A stretch of DNA of 48,631 bases from Ruegeria intermedia. Lineage in GTDB: Bacteria; Pseudomonadota; Alphaproteobacteria; Rhodobacterales; Rhodobacteraceae. Below are positions 9,401 to 19,729 of the stretch, in pieces. The stretch lies in contig NZ_FQVK01000027.1 in the NCBI RefSeq assembly GCF_900129345.1, positions 1 through 48,631 of the forward strand. The letters are read 5' to 3'. The number at the start of each line of letters is the position of its first letter. Position 1 is the first letter of the stretch. The notes under the pieces were generated by a model, which did no database searches, was not told where the DNA came from, and saw nothing but the letters and a program-made list of their open reading frames with translations. The translations under genes were made by a program, and so were the position numbers.

Positions 9401-11243
9401 GGCCCAGCCCATTCGCGTCATCATCGGCAACCCGCCCTATTCGGCGCAGCAGGACAGCGAGAACGACAACAATCGCAACCTGTCCTATCCCACGCTCGAT
9501 GGCCGCATCCGCGAAACCTATGCTGAACGGTCGTCCGCGCGGCTGAAAAAGAACCTCTATGACAGCTATATCCGCGCCATCCGCTGGGCCTCGGACCGGA
9601 TCGGCGAGCGCGGCATCGTCGCCTATGTCACCAACGGTTCCTTCCTCGAGGCGAACAACATGGACGGGCTGCGCAAGAGCCTGACCGAGGAATTCAGCCA
9701 CCTCTACGTGTTCAATCTGCGGGGCAATCAACGCACGTCTGGAGAAGAGTCGCGGCGCGAAGGCGGCAAGATTTTCGGCATGGGATCGCGCACGCCGGTG
9801 GCGATCACCGTCATGGTCAAGGATCCGGACCACGAGGGCCCCTGCAAGCTGCATTATCACGACATCGGCGACTACCTCTCGCGCGAGGAGAAGCTGGCCA
9901 TCATCGAGGACTTCGCCAGCATCGACCGCGTGCCCTGGCGGCGGATCACTCCCAATGCCGAGGGCGACTGGATCAATCAGCGCGACCCGGCCTTCGACGC
10001 CTTCGTGCCGCTGGGCGACAAGGATGACGCCACGGCCAACACGATCTTCGAGATGTATTCCCAGGGCGTGCTGACCTCGCGCGACGCCTGGGCCTACAAT
10101 TTCAGCCGCGAGGCGCTGGCCGACAACATGCGCCGCATGATCGAGACCTACGAGGCCGAGCGCGAGCGCTATGCCCAGGTCTGCAAGGGCAAGGATCGCA
10201 AGGATCGCCCGCCGGTGGAACAGGTGGTCGAAACCGATCCGAAAAAGATCAGCTGGTCACGTGCGCTGAAGGCGGATGTGCGGAAAGACAAGGCCTTGAC
10301 GTTCGATAGTGCGCTTATCGTTCCCGCAACCTACCGCCCGTTTACGCGGCAATGGCTCTATTTCGACCGGCGGCTGAACGAAATGGTCTACCAGCAGCCC
10401 CGGCTTTTCCCCACACCGCGCCACGAGAATGTGGTGATCTGCGCGGCGGGTAGCGGGGCAAACAAGCCATTCTCGGCATTGGTCACCACGAGCGTGCCGG
10501 ACTACGAACTGGTGTCAAAGGGACAGGGCTTCCCCCTCTACTGGCATGAGCATGTGGACGAGGCGCGCGCGGCGCCGCAGGGCGAGATGTTCGAAGACCG
10601 GTCCGAACCCGATGCGGATGGCTACATCCGCCGCGAGGCCATCTCGGACTGGGCGCTCGGCGAATTCCGCCGCCGCTATGGGGATCCGGCCATCACGAAG
10701 GAAGACATCTTCTGGTATGTCTACGGCATCCTGCATTCCCCCGAATACAAGGATCGCTTCGCCTCGGACCTGAAGAAGATGATCCCCCGTATCCCCTTTG
10801 CCGCCGATTTCGCCGCCTTCCGCGACGCGGGACGTGAACTTGGCCGCTGGCATCTGAATTACCAGACGGTCGAGCCATGGCCGCTCGAGGAAGAGGTCAA
10901 GCGCCTGGTCATGGAACCCGAGGACTGGCGGGTGCACAAGATGGTCTTCGGCAAGCGCGGCCGCGACAAGGATCGCTCGGTGATCGTCTACAATGCCAAC
11001 GTCACGCTGAAGGGTATTCCGGACGAAGCCTACGACTATGTCGTCAACGGCAAATCGGCCATCGAGTGGGTGATGGAGCGCTACCAAGTCACCGTGCACA
11101 AGGATAGCGGCATCCGGAATGATCCGAACGATTGGTCCGACGACCCGCGCTACATCGTGGACCTTCTCGAGCGCGTCGTCCGCGTCAGCGTCGAGACCGC
11201 GCGCATCGTCCGCTCGTTGCCGCCACTGGCCGAACAGGCGTGA
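6429..11243 (+). CDS. Type ISP restriction-modification enzyme, single chain
   Basis: This 1604-aa protein joins restriction and modification in one chain, like LlaBIII and LlaGI. An Mrr-like nuclease domain is at 1-160 with Asp65 (GADVGID) and Gln80-Cys-Lys82. An SF2 translocase follows with Walker A GTGKT at 204-208, DEAH at 326-329 and TATPR at 362-366. The helicase C-terminal part includes SVGRVMRKAEG. An N6-adenine methylase has motif I DPFAGTG at 895-901 and NPPY at 1001-1004, and a C-terminal region probably recognises DNA. All key residues look intact. ATG 6429 (MTHPEIQ) is preferred over TTG 6345. A weak ribosome-binding site (AGGAC) lies 17 nt upstream, so the start is less certain than the rest. 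It would restrict unmethylated incoming DNA. The DNA target cannot be read from sequence. Confidence 0.9.
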   Translation: MTHPEIQSLLNQFRELSSDERGKGRMFERLIANYLVKDPQYGDLLQDVWLWEEWPDRWGADVGIDLVARERATGDYWAIQCKFYDPAYTIQKADIDSFLSASGKQFATGDGSRYFARRIVVSTTDRWNRNAESAIEGQSIPVSRIGLSDLAESPIDWTEFSLSRPDLIRLRPKKTPLPHQEEAIEAVIDGFKEADRGKLIMACGTGKTFTSLRLAEKIVPTGGRILFLAPSISLVAQTLREWTAQAEDPIHAFVVCSDSKVGRDEEDLRTHDLAYPATTDSGKLARAANRLGGERRVVVFSTYQSVQVVADAQRAGLGDFDLIICDEAHRTTGLTLPGEDPSDFVKVHSNANVCGKRRLYMTATPRIYAEASKTKAGENDAVLYSMDDEETFGKEFYRLGFGKAVERDLLADYKVLIVAVEQDKMGDVANRYNRAYKLDERKAIDISFATKIIGSWKGLSKQGLVLIGEDGEQEALSEDTDPMRRAVAFSRSIAASKQMTEVFSRLAELYSESYLESKTAPLMVDCELQHVDGTMNALQRAAALDWLKDNPGPGRCRILSNARCLSEGIDVPALDAVVFFDTRESIVDIVQSVGRVMRKAEGKRYGYIILPVCMPAKNIPDYNSYIEGDPQFRGIWKVIKALRAHDESLVDEAEFRRKIKVISGGEKSGDGDDRGDGDTLPLDFPPLPIDAISEAVYAAIPKKLGDREYWSEWAKSIGQVAERLIVRIKAMIEDNPDTAEEFARFLKGLQDTLNPAVSEDEAVEMLAQHILTMPVFQALFAGTDFPEHNAVGKALEAIVRKLDAASVDSETEGLERFYDNVRERISLAKSDKSKQDIIRNLYDTFFNNAFPRMAERLGIVYTPVPVVDFILRSANSALQRHFGQSLADEGVQILDPFAGTGTFLVRLIQSGLLGPDALERKYAAELHANEIVLLAYYIATVNIETAYHGATGAYRPFEGMILIDTFQMTEKGDLVDRVVLPENNERAQRQLAQPIRVIIGNPPYSAQQDSENDNNRNLSYPTLDGRIRETYAERSSARLKKNLYDSYIRAIRWASDRIGERGIVAYVTNGSFLEANNMDGLRKSLTEEFSHLYVFNLRGNQRTSGEESRREGGKIFGMGSRTPVAITVMVKDPDHEGPCKLHYHDIGDYLSREEKLAIIEDFASIDRVPWRRITPNAEGDWINQRDPAFDAFVPLGDKDDATANTIFEMYSQGVLTSRDAWAYNFSREALADNMRRMIETYEAERERYAQVCKGKDRKDRPPVEQVVETDPKKISWSRALKADVRKDKALTFDSALIVPATYRPFTRQWLYFDRRLNEMVYQQPRLFPTPRHENVVICAAGSGANKPFSALVTTSVPDYELVSKGQGFPLYWHEHVDEARAAPQGEMFEDRSEPDADGYIRREAISDWALGEFRRRYGDPAITKEDIFWYVYGILHSPEYKDRFASDLKKMIPRIPFAADFAAFRDAGRELGRWHLNYQTVEPWPLEEEVKRLVMEPEDWRVHKMVFGKRGRDKDRSVIVYNANVTLKGIPDEAYDYVVNGKSAIEWVMERYQVTVHKDSGIRNDPNDWSDDPRYIVDLLERVVRVSVETARIVRSLPPLAEQA

Positions 11244-11246
11244 AGT

Positions 11247-11326
11247 TCAGGTGCCGCGCGGAGCCCCCGCGCGGCTCCCGCTGCCGGGCAGGCGCACGCG
11301 ATCGCCCATTTCCATGATATGCTTGG
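11247..11326 (-). pseudogene. tcmP: tcmP 3' fragment (C-terminal 25 codons)
   Basis: Read leftward from the IS407-group element, the DNA encodes a tail ending MEMGDRVRLPGSGSRAG and a few more residues, stopping with TGA at 11249-11247, 3 nt past the stop of the convergent Type ISP gene. It joins in frame with the fragment at 14548-14640 if the IS and one TTGG copy are removed. Confidence 0.75.
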
Positions 11327-11352
11327 TGACCTGCTCCCCTTTGAGTCCGCGT

Positions 11353-11847
11353 TTACAAGTTAGCTCTGTTCAGGGTTTGGTCCTCTTCTGACCGTTGGTG
11401 ATACTCCCGCGGAGTGAGCCCGTCGAGGCTCGAGTGCGGGCGGTGGTGGTTATAGTCGTCGCGCCAGGCCGCAATCAGATGGCGGGCGGGGCGCAGGGTC
11501 GGGAAGAGGTGCTCGTTTAGGCACTCGTCCCGCAGGCGGCCGTTGAAGCTTTCCACGAAGCCGTTCTGCATGGGCTTGCCCGGCGCGATGTAGTGCCATT
11601 CCACCTGGCGATCCTCCTGCCATTTGAGCATGGCATTCGACGTCAGCTCGGTGCCGTTGTCGGAGACCACCATGCAGGGGTAGCCCCGCATCTCGGCGAT
11701 CCGGTCGAGTTCGCGGGCGACCCGATGCCCCGACAGCGAGGTGTCGACAACGGTTGCCAGGCATTCCCGGCTGAAGTCGTCGATCACGCAGAGGATGCGG
11801 AACCGGCGGCCATCAGCCAGCGCATCCGACACGAAGTCGAGCGACCA
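11353..11847 (-). pseudogene. IS3-family orfB, C-terminal half (interrupted)
   Basis: This encodes the catalytic part of a DDE integrase: [12 protein letters not shown] (first Asp), VVSDNGTEL (second Asp) and [13 protein letters not shown] (catalytic Glu), then [16 protein letters not shown] and a stop at 11355-11353. The 5' half of the gene is at 13862-14231, beyond the nested IS21-type element. Joining the two and dropping one ACCA copy restores 287 codons including the stop. Confidence 0.9.
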
Positions 11848-11972
11848 TGTCAACGCCGGTTCAAAACTGGCCCACTTGGCCGAAGTAAAAGTGACCCACC
11901 TGTGCGATGAGCAGGCCAGATCGCGTGGGGTCCTCATGTAACCCAAGCGCGGTCTGGCCTGCGGCGGTGGTG

Positions 11973-13774
<1,802 letters not shown>

Positions 13775-13861
13775 CTGCCCTCCCTCAAACCGGAAGAGCA
13801 CGTTAACAGGCGGGCCAGTTTTTAACCGGCGACCCGGGTCAGTTTTACATCGGCGCTAACA

Positions 13862-14231
13862 ACCAGCGCTGGTTCGGCCCCTGCGGGATCGCCATCGGCG
13901 CCCTGGTCCCGATCGCGCGCTTGCGTCCGCCCCGCTTGCGCACCGTCAGCCCTTCCTCGCGGTAGAGCCGGTAGAGCTTCTTCCAGTTCACTTCCCAGCC
14001 CTCGCGCTTCAACAGGATGTGCAGCCGCCGATAGCCGAACCGGCGCCGCTCGGACGCCAGCTCCTTCATCCTGACGCGCAGCTCCGTGTCAGCCGGACGC
14101 TTCGATGTGCGCCGATAGACACGCGGATCGATACCGGCCAGCGCACAGGCGCGTCGTTGCGAATAGCTCTTCTCTTTCATGGCCCAGTCCACAGCCTTCC
14201 TCCGTGAGCCGGGCCTCAGAAGTTTTTTCCG
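13862..14231 (-). pseudogene. IS3-family orfB, N-terminal half (interrupted)
   Basis: The frame follows orfA by a -1 shift at a run of six A (14228-14223), the usual way IS3 elements make the OrfAB fusion. It encodes SQRRACALAGIDPRVYRR, the HTH_21 segment [17 protein letters not shown] and [16 protein letters not shown], then stops at the IS21-type insertion after QGPNQRW. The rest lies at 11353-11843. Confidence 0.88.
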
Positions 14232-14482
14232 AGCATCTCTTTCAGCGTCGCCACATCCATCATCTGCTCGGCCAGCATCTTCTTGAGTTGCGCATTCTCG
14301 GCCTCGAGCGCCTTCAACCGCTTCGCATCGGCGACCTCCATGCCGCCGTACTTGCGTCGCCAGTTGTAGAAGGTCGCGTCGCTGATCCCGTGCTTGCGGC
14401 ACAGATCCGGCGCGCTCATGCCCGCCTGGTGTTCCTTCAGAATGCCAATGATCTGCGCTTCGCTGAAACGGCTTCTCTTCAT
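14216..14482 (-). CDS. IS3-family transposase OrfA
   Basis: This 88-aa protein binds the IS ends. It has an HTH_Tnp_1 helix-turn-helix (MKRSRFSEAQIIGILKEH, LCRKHGISDATFYNWRRKYG) and a leucine-zipper-like helix (LKALEAENAQLKKMLAEQMM). It ends GKNF just after the A6 run that allows a -1 shift into orfB. It is intact, unlike orfB. Confidence 0.93.
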   Translation of the reverse strand: MKRSRFSEAQIIGILKEHQAGMSAPDLCRKHGISDATFYNWRRKYGGMEVADAKRLKALEAENAQLKKMLAEQMMDVATLKEMLGKNF

Positions 14483-14547
14483 CGTCTGTCTCCTCGTTCG
14501 GAGAACAGGCTAACCTCAAATCGAGGACTTTTCAGGGGAGCAGGTCA

Positions 14548-14640
14548 TTGGCTATGGGAGCGCCCCGTTCATTGCTGGATGCCCACAGAAGGTAATAGAG
14601 CGGGTTGCCCTTGGTGTTCCTGATCAGGCTTGGCGTCACC
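14548..14640 (-). pseudogene. tcmP: tcmP middle fragment between two insertion sequences
   Basis: Read leftward, the DNA encodes PSLIRNTKGNPLYYLLWASS and then NERGAPIA, a typical TcmP C-terminal signature (RNTxGNPLYYLxWA, from memory). It lies exactly between the IS481 element (duplication CGTCACC at 14634-14640) and the IS407-group element (duplication TTGG at 14548-14551). It joins in frame with the fragments on both sides. Confidence 0.82.
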
Positions 14641-15781
14641 TCTTCCCTTAACCTTCTTTCCGTGCGATACATGGAAAGGAGGACCATCTCATGGGACAAT
14701 CATCGACAGCGAAGAAGCGCGGGTCGCGGGATGCGGCGACGAAGGTGGCCGAGCAGCGGCTGAGCGTGCTTGAACTGGCCAGAGAACTGGGCAACGTCGC
14801 CGAGGCGTGCCGGCGGCGGGGGATGGACCGCACCAGCTTCTACGAGTGGCGGCGGCGGTTCCAGACCCATGGCTTCGAGGGGCTGAAGGACCTGCCGCCG
14901 ATCCACAAGAGCCACCCGCAGACGACCCCGCCGGAGGTGGTGGAGAAGATCAAGGCGCTGGCGCTCGAGCACCCGGCCTACGGCTGCAACCGCTTCGAGG
15001 CGATGCTGGCGTTGGAGGGGTGAGCCATTGATGCGCCATTGGTTCGAGCACAATGGCGAACGCGTCTCGTCCATCACCATCCAGAAGATCCTGAACGAGA
15101 GCGGCCTGGGCACGCGGTATGACCGTTGGCTGGCGCTGGAGGCGCGGCATGCCGAGCAAGCCATCGAGCTCAGCGCCGAACAGGTGGCGTTCCTCGAGAA
15201 GCAGAACCCCTGTTTCAGGGAAAGGCACGTGGAATCAGGGGCTCCGGGGGAGCTGCTGTCGGCTGACACCTTCTTCGTCGGCAGCCTCAAGGGCGTGGGC
15301 AAGGTCTACCTGCATGCCGTCGTCGACACCTACGGCAGCTATGCCTTCGGCTTTCTGCACGTCTCCAAGCAGCCCGAGGCCGCGGTGGCGGTGCTCCACA
15401 ACGACGTGCTGCCCTTCTATCGGAACCTCGACCTGCCGGTGAAAGCGATCCTGGCGGACAACGGCCGGGAGTTCTGCGGCAGCGAGAACCACCCTTACGA
15501 GCTCTACCTCGAGCTCAACGACATCGAGCACCGGCGAACGAAGGTCCGCAGCCCCAAGACCAACGGCTTCGTGGAGCGCTTCAACCGCACCGTGCTCGAC
15601 GAGTTCTTCCGGGTGAAGATGCGCGAGACCTTTTACCAGACCGTTGAGGCGCTCCAGGCCGATCTCGACGCCTGGCTCGTCCACTACAACACCGAGCGCC
15701 CGCATCTGGGTTACCGAAACCAAGGCAGACGCCCAATCGAAACTGTCATGTCATTCGTTAGCCAAGAAGGTTATGTGAACA
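14641..15781 (+). mobile_element. IS481-family element, 1141 bp, inserted in tcmP
   Basis: The imperfect inverted ends are TCTTCCCTTAACCTTCTT (left, plus strand) and TGTTCACATAACCTTCTT (right, minus strand), sharing 14 of 18 positions. A 7-bp target duplication CGTCACC flanks it at 14634-14640 and 15782-15788. Its transposase frame is broken near 15021. Removing the element and one duplication copy restores tcmP through the junction. Confidence 0.88.
14691..15781 (+). pseudogene. IS481-family transposase, frameshifted
   Basis: The start is ATG 14691 after an AGGAGG site. The first part (to TGA 15021-15023) carries an HTH (LARELGNVAEACRRRGMDRT) and a second DNA-binding segment. The second part, one base out of frame, resumes at about 15055 with ERVSSITIQKILNESGLG and holds the DDE catalytic set: LSADTFFVG, ILADNGREF and GFVERFNRTVLDEFF. 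About 37 nt of extra sequence with a short GCCATTG/CAATGGC inverted repeat separates the parts and contains the stop. The second frame has no stop inside the IS and would run on to 15984 into antisense tcmP. A programmed shift is possible but unlikely. Confidence 0.85.
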
Positions 15782-16552
15782 CGTCACCGAATGGCCGAAG
15801 GCTTGCCTCAACCGCTCGTGGTAGAGCCCGAGAAGCCGTTCGGCGCCCGCCTCGCTCTTGCGAACGGTCTCTGCGCCGAACAGATCGTCTTCGGTCTCAT
15901 AGACCAGCGCATGCCATTCATGCGCGCCGAAACAAGCGTCGAGGATCGCGATCCAGTTTTCCCGTATCTCGCCGTCGCGCTTGATCAGGCGATTGATCGC
16001 CATGGCGAGCGGAAAGTTGACGATCACGTCGACCTTCCTGGTGGCGGCGAGCGCCTCGACCGTCTTCCAATGCAGGTGCGGGCCGTAGGGGTCCAGAAAG
16101 GCTACGCCGCGCCCGAAGGGCCTCTTGTCGAAATGAGCTGCAAGCTTCTGCACACCCTCGTTTGCGTCGCCGGTCTTGATCTGGATTTTCTTCCCCGGAT
16201 ACTCCCGCTTTAGTTGCTCGAGCTGCGCAGTGCGGCGCTCGTCGGCATCGAAGAAAAAATAGTGGTCAAACCCGCGTCCGGTCTCCAATGCGCGAACAGG
16301 CGACCCGGCGATGAATTCCTCCTCCGCCCTAGCCTGCTCATCGTCGATCGGGAGGTCGAGACTCGGATCATCGGCATTCTGTGAGCGCACGCGAGACCAG
16401 CCGGCCCCGGCAAAGGCATCGATATAGACCAGCTTGAAGCGCTGCTTTTGCATCACGCGGTGATACGCCTCCAGATAACGCTCGAGCGCATCCAGTTTCT
16501 GCCTCGCCCAAGGGCCAACCGTGTTCTCGACGTGGCTCTTTCTCATCCCCAT
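15782..16552 (-). pseudogene. tcmP: tcmP 5' fragment, three-Cys-motif partner protein
   Basis: The frame starts at ATG 16552 (MGMRKSHVENTVGPWARQKL), 2 nt after the DUF5131 stop, so the pair is an operon. YIDAFAGAG (residues 43-51) resembles methyltransferase motif I; VAFLDPYGPHLHW and DVIVNFPLAMAINRL follow. TcmP proteins are known as partners of three-Cys (Gp37/Gp68-type) proteins; the reaction is not established. After 257 codons (ending LRQAFGHSVT) the IS481 element interrupts. Joining with 14548-14633 and 11247-11322 gives 311 codons including the stop, with no frameshift. The truncated product lacks the conserved C-terminal segment and is probably inactive. Confidence 0.85.
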
Positions 16553-16554
16553 CC

Positions 16555-17313
16555 TCAGCCAGCCAGCGCGGCCATGATCGGCTTGGGGACGACCTGCCAA
16601 GGGAAACCGTTCCACTCCTCGCCATCCAGCAGACGCCCGCCGGACTTTGCCCGGGCACCGCCCCATTGCTTGAAAAAGAAAGCGACGCCGTCTCTGCCGC
16701 AGATATCGCGCAGCCGTCGCGCCCAGTCGGGGTGCATTGGGCGTGCTCCTGGCCCACTCTCGCCTCCGACAATGGCCCACGCGATCCCCTTGACATCGAC
16801 GTCTTCGATCGGTCCCAAGAGCGGTTCGACGGAAATGAAGCGTGCGTCTGACCTGATCTGCTTCAGGTGCTCAATGCGGCTTGTGTGTCCGGCGTCCTCA
16901 ACCGAAACGCCGAGCCAGATATGGGGCGGCACCGGTCCACCATGGTAACGCGATAGGACGTATTTGCACATGAGCGAACTGCGCTTCGTCAGAACCTGAA
17001 ACACATGCCAGTCTGCGTTCTCCATCACATCAAAAACGCGGTCAATGAGCGCACGATCGATATCCTTGTGGAAGAGATCGCTCATCGAATTCACGAAGAT
17101 CATGCGTGGCTTCTTCCAGACAAGCGGCTGCTGGAGCCGCGACGGCCAGAGCCTCAGATTGAAACCCTGCTCGTATGGATGGCCGGGAATACCGCGCCAT
17201 CTCTCGGCGAAGCGCTCGGCGTAACAATTGTCACACCCGGGGCCGACCTTGGTGCAGCCGGTCACTGGATTCCATGTCGCGTCCGTCCACTCGATTTCGG
17301 ATTTCTGTGGCAC
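16555..17313 (-). CDS. DUF5131 (phage Gp37/Gp68 family) three-Cys protein
   Basis: This 252-aa protein starts at GTG 17313 (reads PQKSEIEWTDATWNPVTGC), with GGAGG 8 nt upstream. C20, C27 and C30 form the CTKVGPGCDNCYAE motif, reminiscent of radical-SAM Fe-S ligation though with a different spacing. IFVNSMSDLFHKDI, VFQVLTKR, WLGVSVED and AIVGGESGPGARPMHP are family hallmarks. Such genes occur in phages and islands, often beside tcmP as here. Substrate and reaction are unknown. This gene is intact although its partner tcmP is destroyed. Longer upstream starts would add unconserved sequence. Confidence 0.88.
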   Translation of the reverse strand: MPQKSEIEWTDATWNPVTGCTKVGPGCDNCYAERFAERWRGIPGHPYEQGFNLRLWPSRLQQPLVWKKPRMIFVNSMSDLFHKDIDRALIDRVFDVMENADWHVFQVLTKRSSLMCKYVLSRYHGGPVPPHIWLGVSVEDAGHTSRIEHLKQIRSDARFISVEPLLGPIEDVDVKGIAWAIVGGESGPGARPMHPDWARRLRDICGRDGVAFFFKQWGGARAKSGGRLLDGEEWNGFPWQVVPKPIMAALAG

Positions 17314-17793
17314 CTGACCGCCTCCCAGTTTTCCGCAAGCTAACACGCCCTGAAGCCGGCACAAAGAGCGAACAGCGGGGGGCGCTAGCAGCCGGCAGGA
17401 ACGCGAGACTTCCAGCGAACGTCCGATGCGAGTCGTTTCTCCGAAGGCGCCACCGGCATCGAAGTGATTAGGTTGCGTTACACATTGTTCGTTTAGAATC
17501 AATGTATTGCGAGAAATTCACCGAATCGGCGCAGTCAACAGGTTCAGAGAATATCGGCCCGGAGAGACCGACTTGGGCTGTTTCGCGCCGGCGGAGGTGA
17601 ACAGCCCCACTCGCATAACCCTCGAAAACAACGGAAAATTTCGGGCGCGGCCGGATCGAGAGAACGCTTTGCCAAGGGCAAGTGGCGGAGGGGACGGGAC
17701 TGGGTTCGGACGTTCTCCACAACTTGCGCGAGATCCAGCCCGTTCGCTGGCGGCAGCAAACAATCCGCGATCCGGGCGGATGATGGCGTCACA
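17314..17793. other. 480-bp gene-free stretch at the island/host boundary
   Basis: No convincing gene, tRNA or terminator was seen. A more AT-rich patch (about 17470-17520) may hold the promoter of the leftward DUF5131 gene. This stretch is the likely junction between the left accessory block and host DNA, but no attachment-site repeat could be identified by eye. Confidence 0.5.
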
Positions 17794-18276
17794 TCAACGG
17801 TTCAGCCACCAGAAGGCGGCGTTGAGGATCGTCGCGAAGCCGACCCATCCGAGGTAGGGCAGAAGCAGAAGCGCGGCGACCCGGTCAACCTTCCATGCAA
17901 GCCCGGCCAGGAGCGCGGTGGATGCGAACATCAGCACGATGAGCACCAGCGCTCCGCCGAGGTCATGGGCGCCGAAGAACACCGGTGTCCACAGCGCGTT
18001 GAGCACCATCTGCAGCGCCCAGAGACCGAGGCAGACTGCCACCAGTGCAGGAGCGTCCGCGCCCTCAGCGTGCAGCGCGAGCCGTGTGCCGGCCGCCGCG
18101 ATCATCACGTAGAGCACGGTCCAGACCGGCCCGAACAGCCACGGCGGCGGGCGGAAGGACGGGGCACGAAGGCTCTGATACCAGGCGCCATTGACCTCGA
18201 AGAAGGCCCCCGAGGCCGCGGCGGCGAGGGCGGCCGCGAAGAAGGGCAGCGCGACGAGAGTGGTCGTCATGTTCAC
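17794..18276 (-). CDS. tspO: TspO/MBR family tryptophan-rich sensory protein
   Basis: This 160-aa membrane protein has five predicted transmembrane helices. Family motifs include WYQSLRAPSFRPPPWLFGPVW, shortened here to its core PPPWLFGPVW, and the NALWTPVFFGAHDLG loop and PYLGWVGFATILN in the last helix. In Rhodobacter sphaeroides TspO sits in the outer membrane, binds tetrapyrroles and modulates photosynthesis gene expression in response to oxygen. GTG 18276 fits GAGGAG 8 nt upstream; ATG 18270 is an alternative two codons in. It follows phrB on the same strand with a 33-nt gap and may be read through from the rpoE operon. Confidence 0.92.
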   Translation of the reverse strand: MNMTTTLVALPFFAAALAAAASGAFFEVNGAWYQSLRAPSFRPPPWLFGPVWTVLYVMIAAAGTRLALHAEGADAPALVAVCLGLWALQMVLNALWTPVFFGAHDLGGALVLIVLMFASTALLAGLAWKVDRVAALLLLPYLGWVGFATILNAAFWWLNR

Positions 18277-18309
18277 GGTAGTGTCTCCTCGGATCTGGCC
18301 GGTGCGGCG

Positions 18310-19728
18310 TCATGTCTGTGCCACGTTACCGCGAAGCGCGTGCCAGGCCGCGAGCGCGCGCTCGCGCGAGGCGGCGAGGTCGACGATTGGCCGCGGATAG
18401 TCGCGCCCCAGCCGCAGGCCTGCCCGCGCCAGAACGGTTTCGGGAGCCGTACAGGGCGCGCCGATCCAGCGGTCGGGCAGCGGCGCGAGCTCGGGCACGA
18501 AGCGGCGGATATAGGTGCCCTCGGGGTCGAACTTCGCGGCCTGGATGGCGGGGTTGAAGATGCGGAAATACGGTGCCGCATCAAGCCCCGAGCCGGCCAC
18601 CCACTGCCAGCTCGCGGCGTTCGACGCGGGGCTGTGGTCCACCAAGCAGTCGGCGAACCAGCGCGCGCCCGCGCGCCAGTCGATGAGCAGGTTCTTGGTG
18701 AGGAACGAGGCCACCACCATCCGCACCCGGTTGTGCATGTAGCCGGTTTGCCACAGCTCGCGCATGCCGGCATCCACCAGCGGCACGCCCGTCCGCCCCT
18801 GCTGCCAGGCCGCCAACGCCTCTGCGTCCTCGCGCCAGGGCATGGCGGCGAATTCGGGCCTGAGCGGTGCTTCGGGCAGATCGGGGAAGTGAAAGAGCTG
18901 GTGGGCGCAGAACTCGCGCCAGCCGAGCTCGGCGCGGAAGGATGCCACATCCTGCGCGGGGCCTGCGCCCTCGACGGCGTGCCAGACGGCATTGGGCGAG
19001 ATCTCGCCATGCGCGAGATGCGGCGAGAGGCGCGAGGTATGGGAAAGGGCCGGAAAGTCGCGCCCCTTCGCATAGCCCGCGAGGCGCTCTTCGACGAAAC
19101 GCGCGAGTGCCGCCTTCGCCGCCGCCTCGCCGATCTGCCAGTGGCGGGCGAGCTTGCGCTCCCACGGCGCCTCGGAGCGCGTGGTGACGCCCGGCTCGTC
19201 ACCCGCGCGCGGGACCGGATCGAGCCGCGGGGCGGGCAGCGGGCGGCGCGGCTGGGCGGCGCCAAGGCAGCCGCGGCGGAAGAAGGGGGTGAAAACGAGG
19301 TAAGGCGTGCCGTCGGGCTTGACCGTCTCCCACGGCTCCCACAGGAGCGCGCCGTTGTGGCTTTCAACGCTCAGCCCGCGCGCCTTCAACGCCGCCTTGA
19401 CGGCGGTATCGCGGGCGATCGTCCAGGGCTCATAGGCGCGCGTCCAGGTGACGAGGCTTGCGCCGTGCCGCGCCGCGAGATCGGTGAGAAGCGTTGCCGG
19501 ATCGCCGCGCAGAACCCGCAGAGCGCCTCCGAGCGCGCGGTCGAGCGCGGCACGCGAGCGGTCGCGCCACCAGGCGAAGGCGCTGCCCGGCGGGTGAGCG
19601 GCCTCGAGCGCGGGGTCATCGATCACCACCGGCACCACGCGGCCCCGCGCGTCGGCGGCGGAAAGCGCGGGGTTGTCGGCCAGCCGCAGGTCGTGGCGGA
19701 ACCAGTGGATGGCGATGGCGCTGCCCAT
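18310..19728 (-). CDS. phrB: Deoxyribodipyrimidine (CPD) photolyase
   Basis: This 472-aa flavoenzyme uses blue light to split cyclobutane pyrimidine dimers. The N-terminal antenna domain starts AIHWFRHDLRLADNPAL. The C-terminal FAD domain contains TSRLSPHLAHGEISP, ELGWREFCAHQL, TGVPLVDAGMRELWQTGYMHN, NRVRMVVASFLTKNLLIDW and WQWVAGSGLDAAPYFRIFNP, the usual class I photolyase blocks (each quoted in part). It starts 1 nt after the chrR stop region (ATG 19728) and is therefore the third gene of the rpoE-chrR operon. In R. sphaeroides a photolyase gene is likewise in the RpoE regulon, which links light repair to singlet-oxygen stress. Confidence 0.95.
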   Translation of the reverse strand: MGSAIAIHWFRHDLRLADNPALSAADARGRVVPVVIDDPALEAAHPPGSAFAWWRDRSRAALDRALGGALRVLRGDPATLLTDLAARHGASLVTWTRAYEPWTIARDTAVKAALKARGLSVESHNGALLWEPWETVKPDGTPYLVFTPFFRRGCLGAAQPRRPLPAPRLDPVPRAGDEPGVTTRSEAPWERKLARHWQIGEAAAKAALARFVEERLAGYAKGRDFPALSHTSRLSPHLAHGEISPNAVWHAVEGAGPAQDVASFRAELGWREFCAHQLFHFPDLPEAPLRPEFAAMPWREDAEALAAWQQGRTGVPLVDAGMRELWQTGYMHNRVRMVVASFLTKNLLIDWRAGARWFADCLVDHSPASNAASWQWVAGSGLDAAPYFRIFNPAIQAAKFDPEGTYIRRFVPELAPLPDRWIGAPCTAPETVLARAGLRLGRDYPRPIVDLAASRERALAAWHALRGNVAQT

Positions 19729-19729
19729 C

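Noticed and set aside
14615..14640. A TGTTC...CTTGGC match suggested the IS481 left end at 14615.
   Set aside because: That segment encodes the conserved LIRNT part of TcmP, and the CGTCACC duplication plus a better inverted repeat place the left end at 14641.
17314..17793. Search for a tRNA or attachment repeat in the island/host gap.
   Set aside because: No cloverleaf or direct repeat matching another boundary in the window was found by eye.
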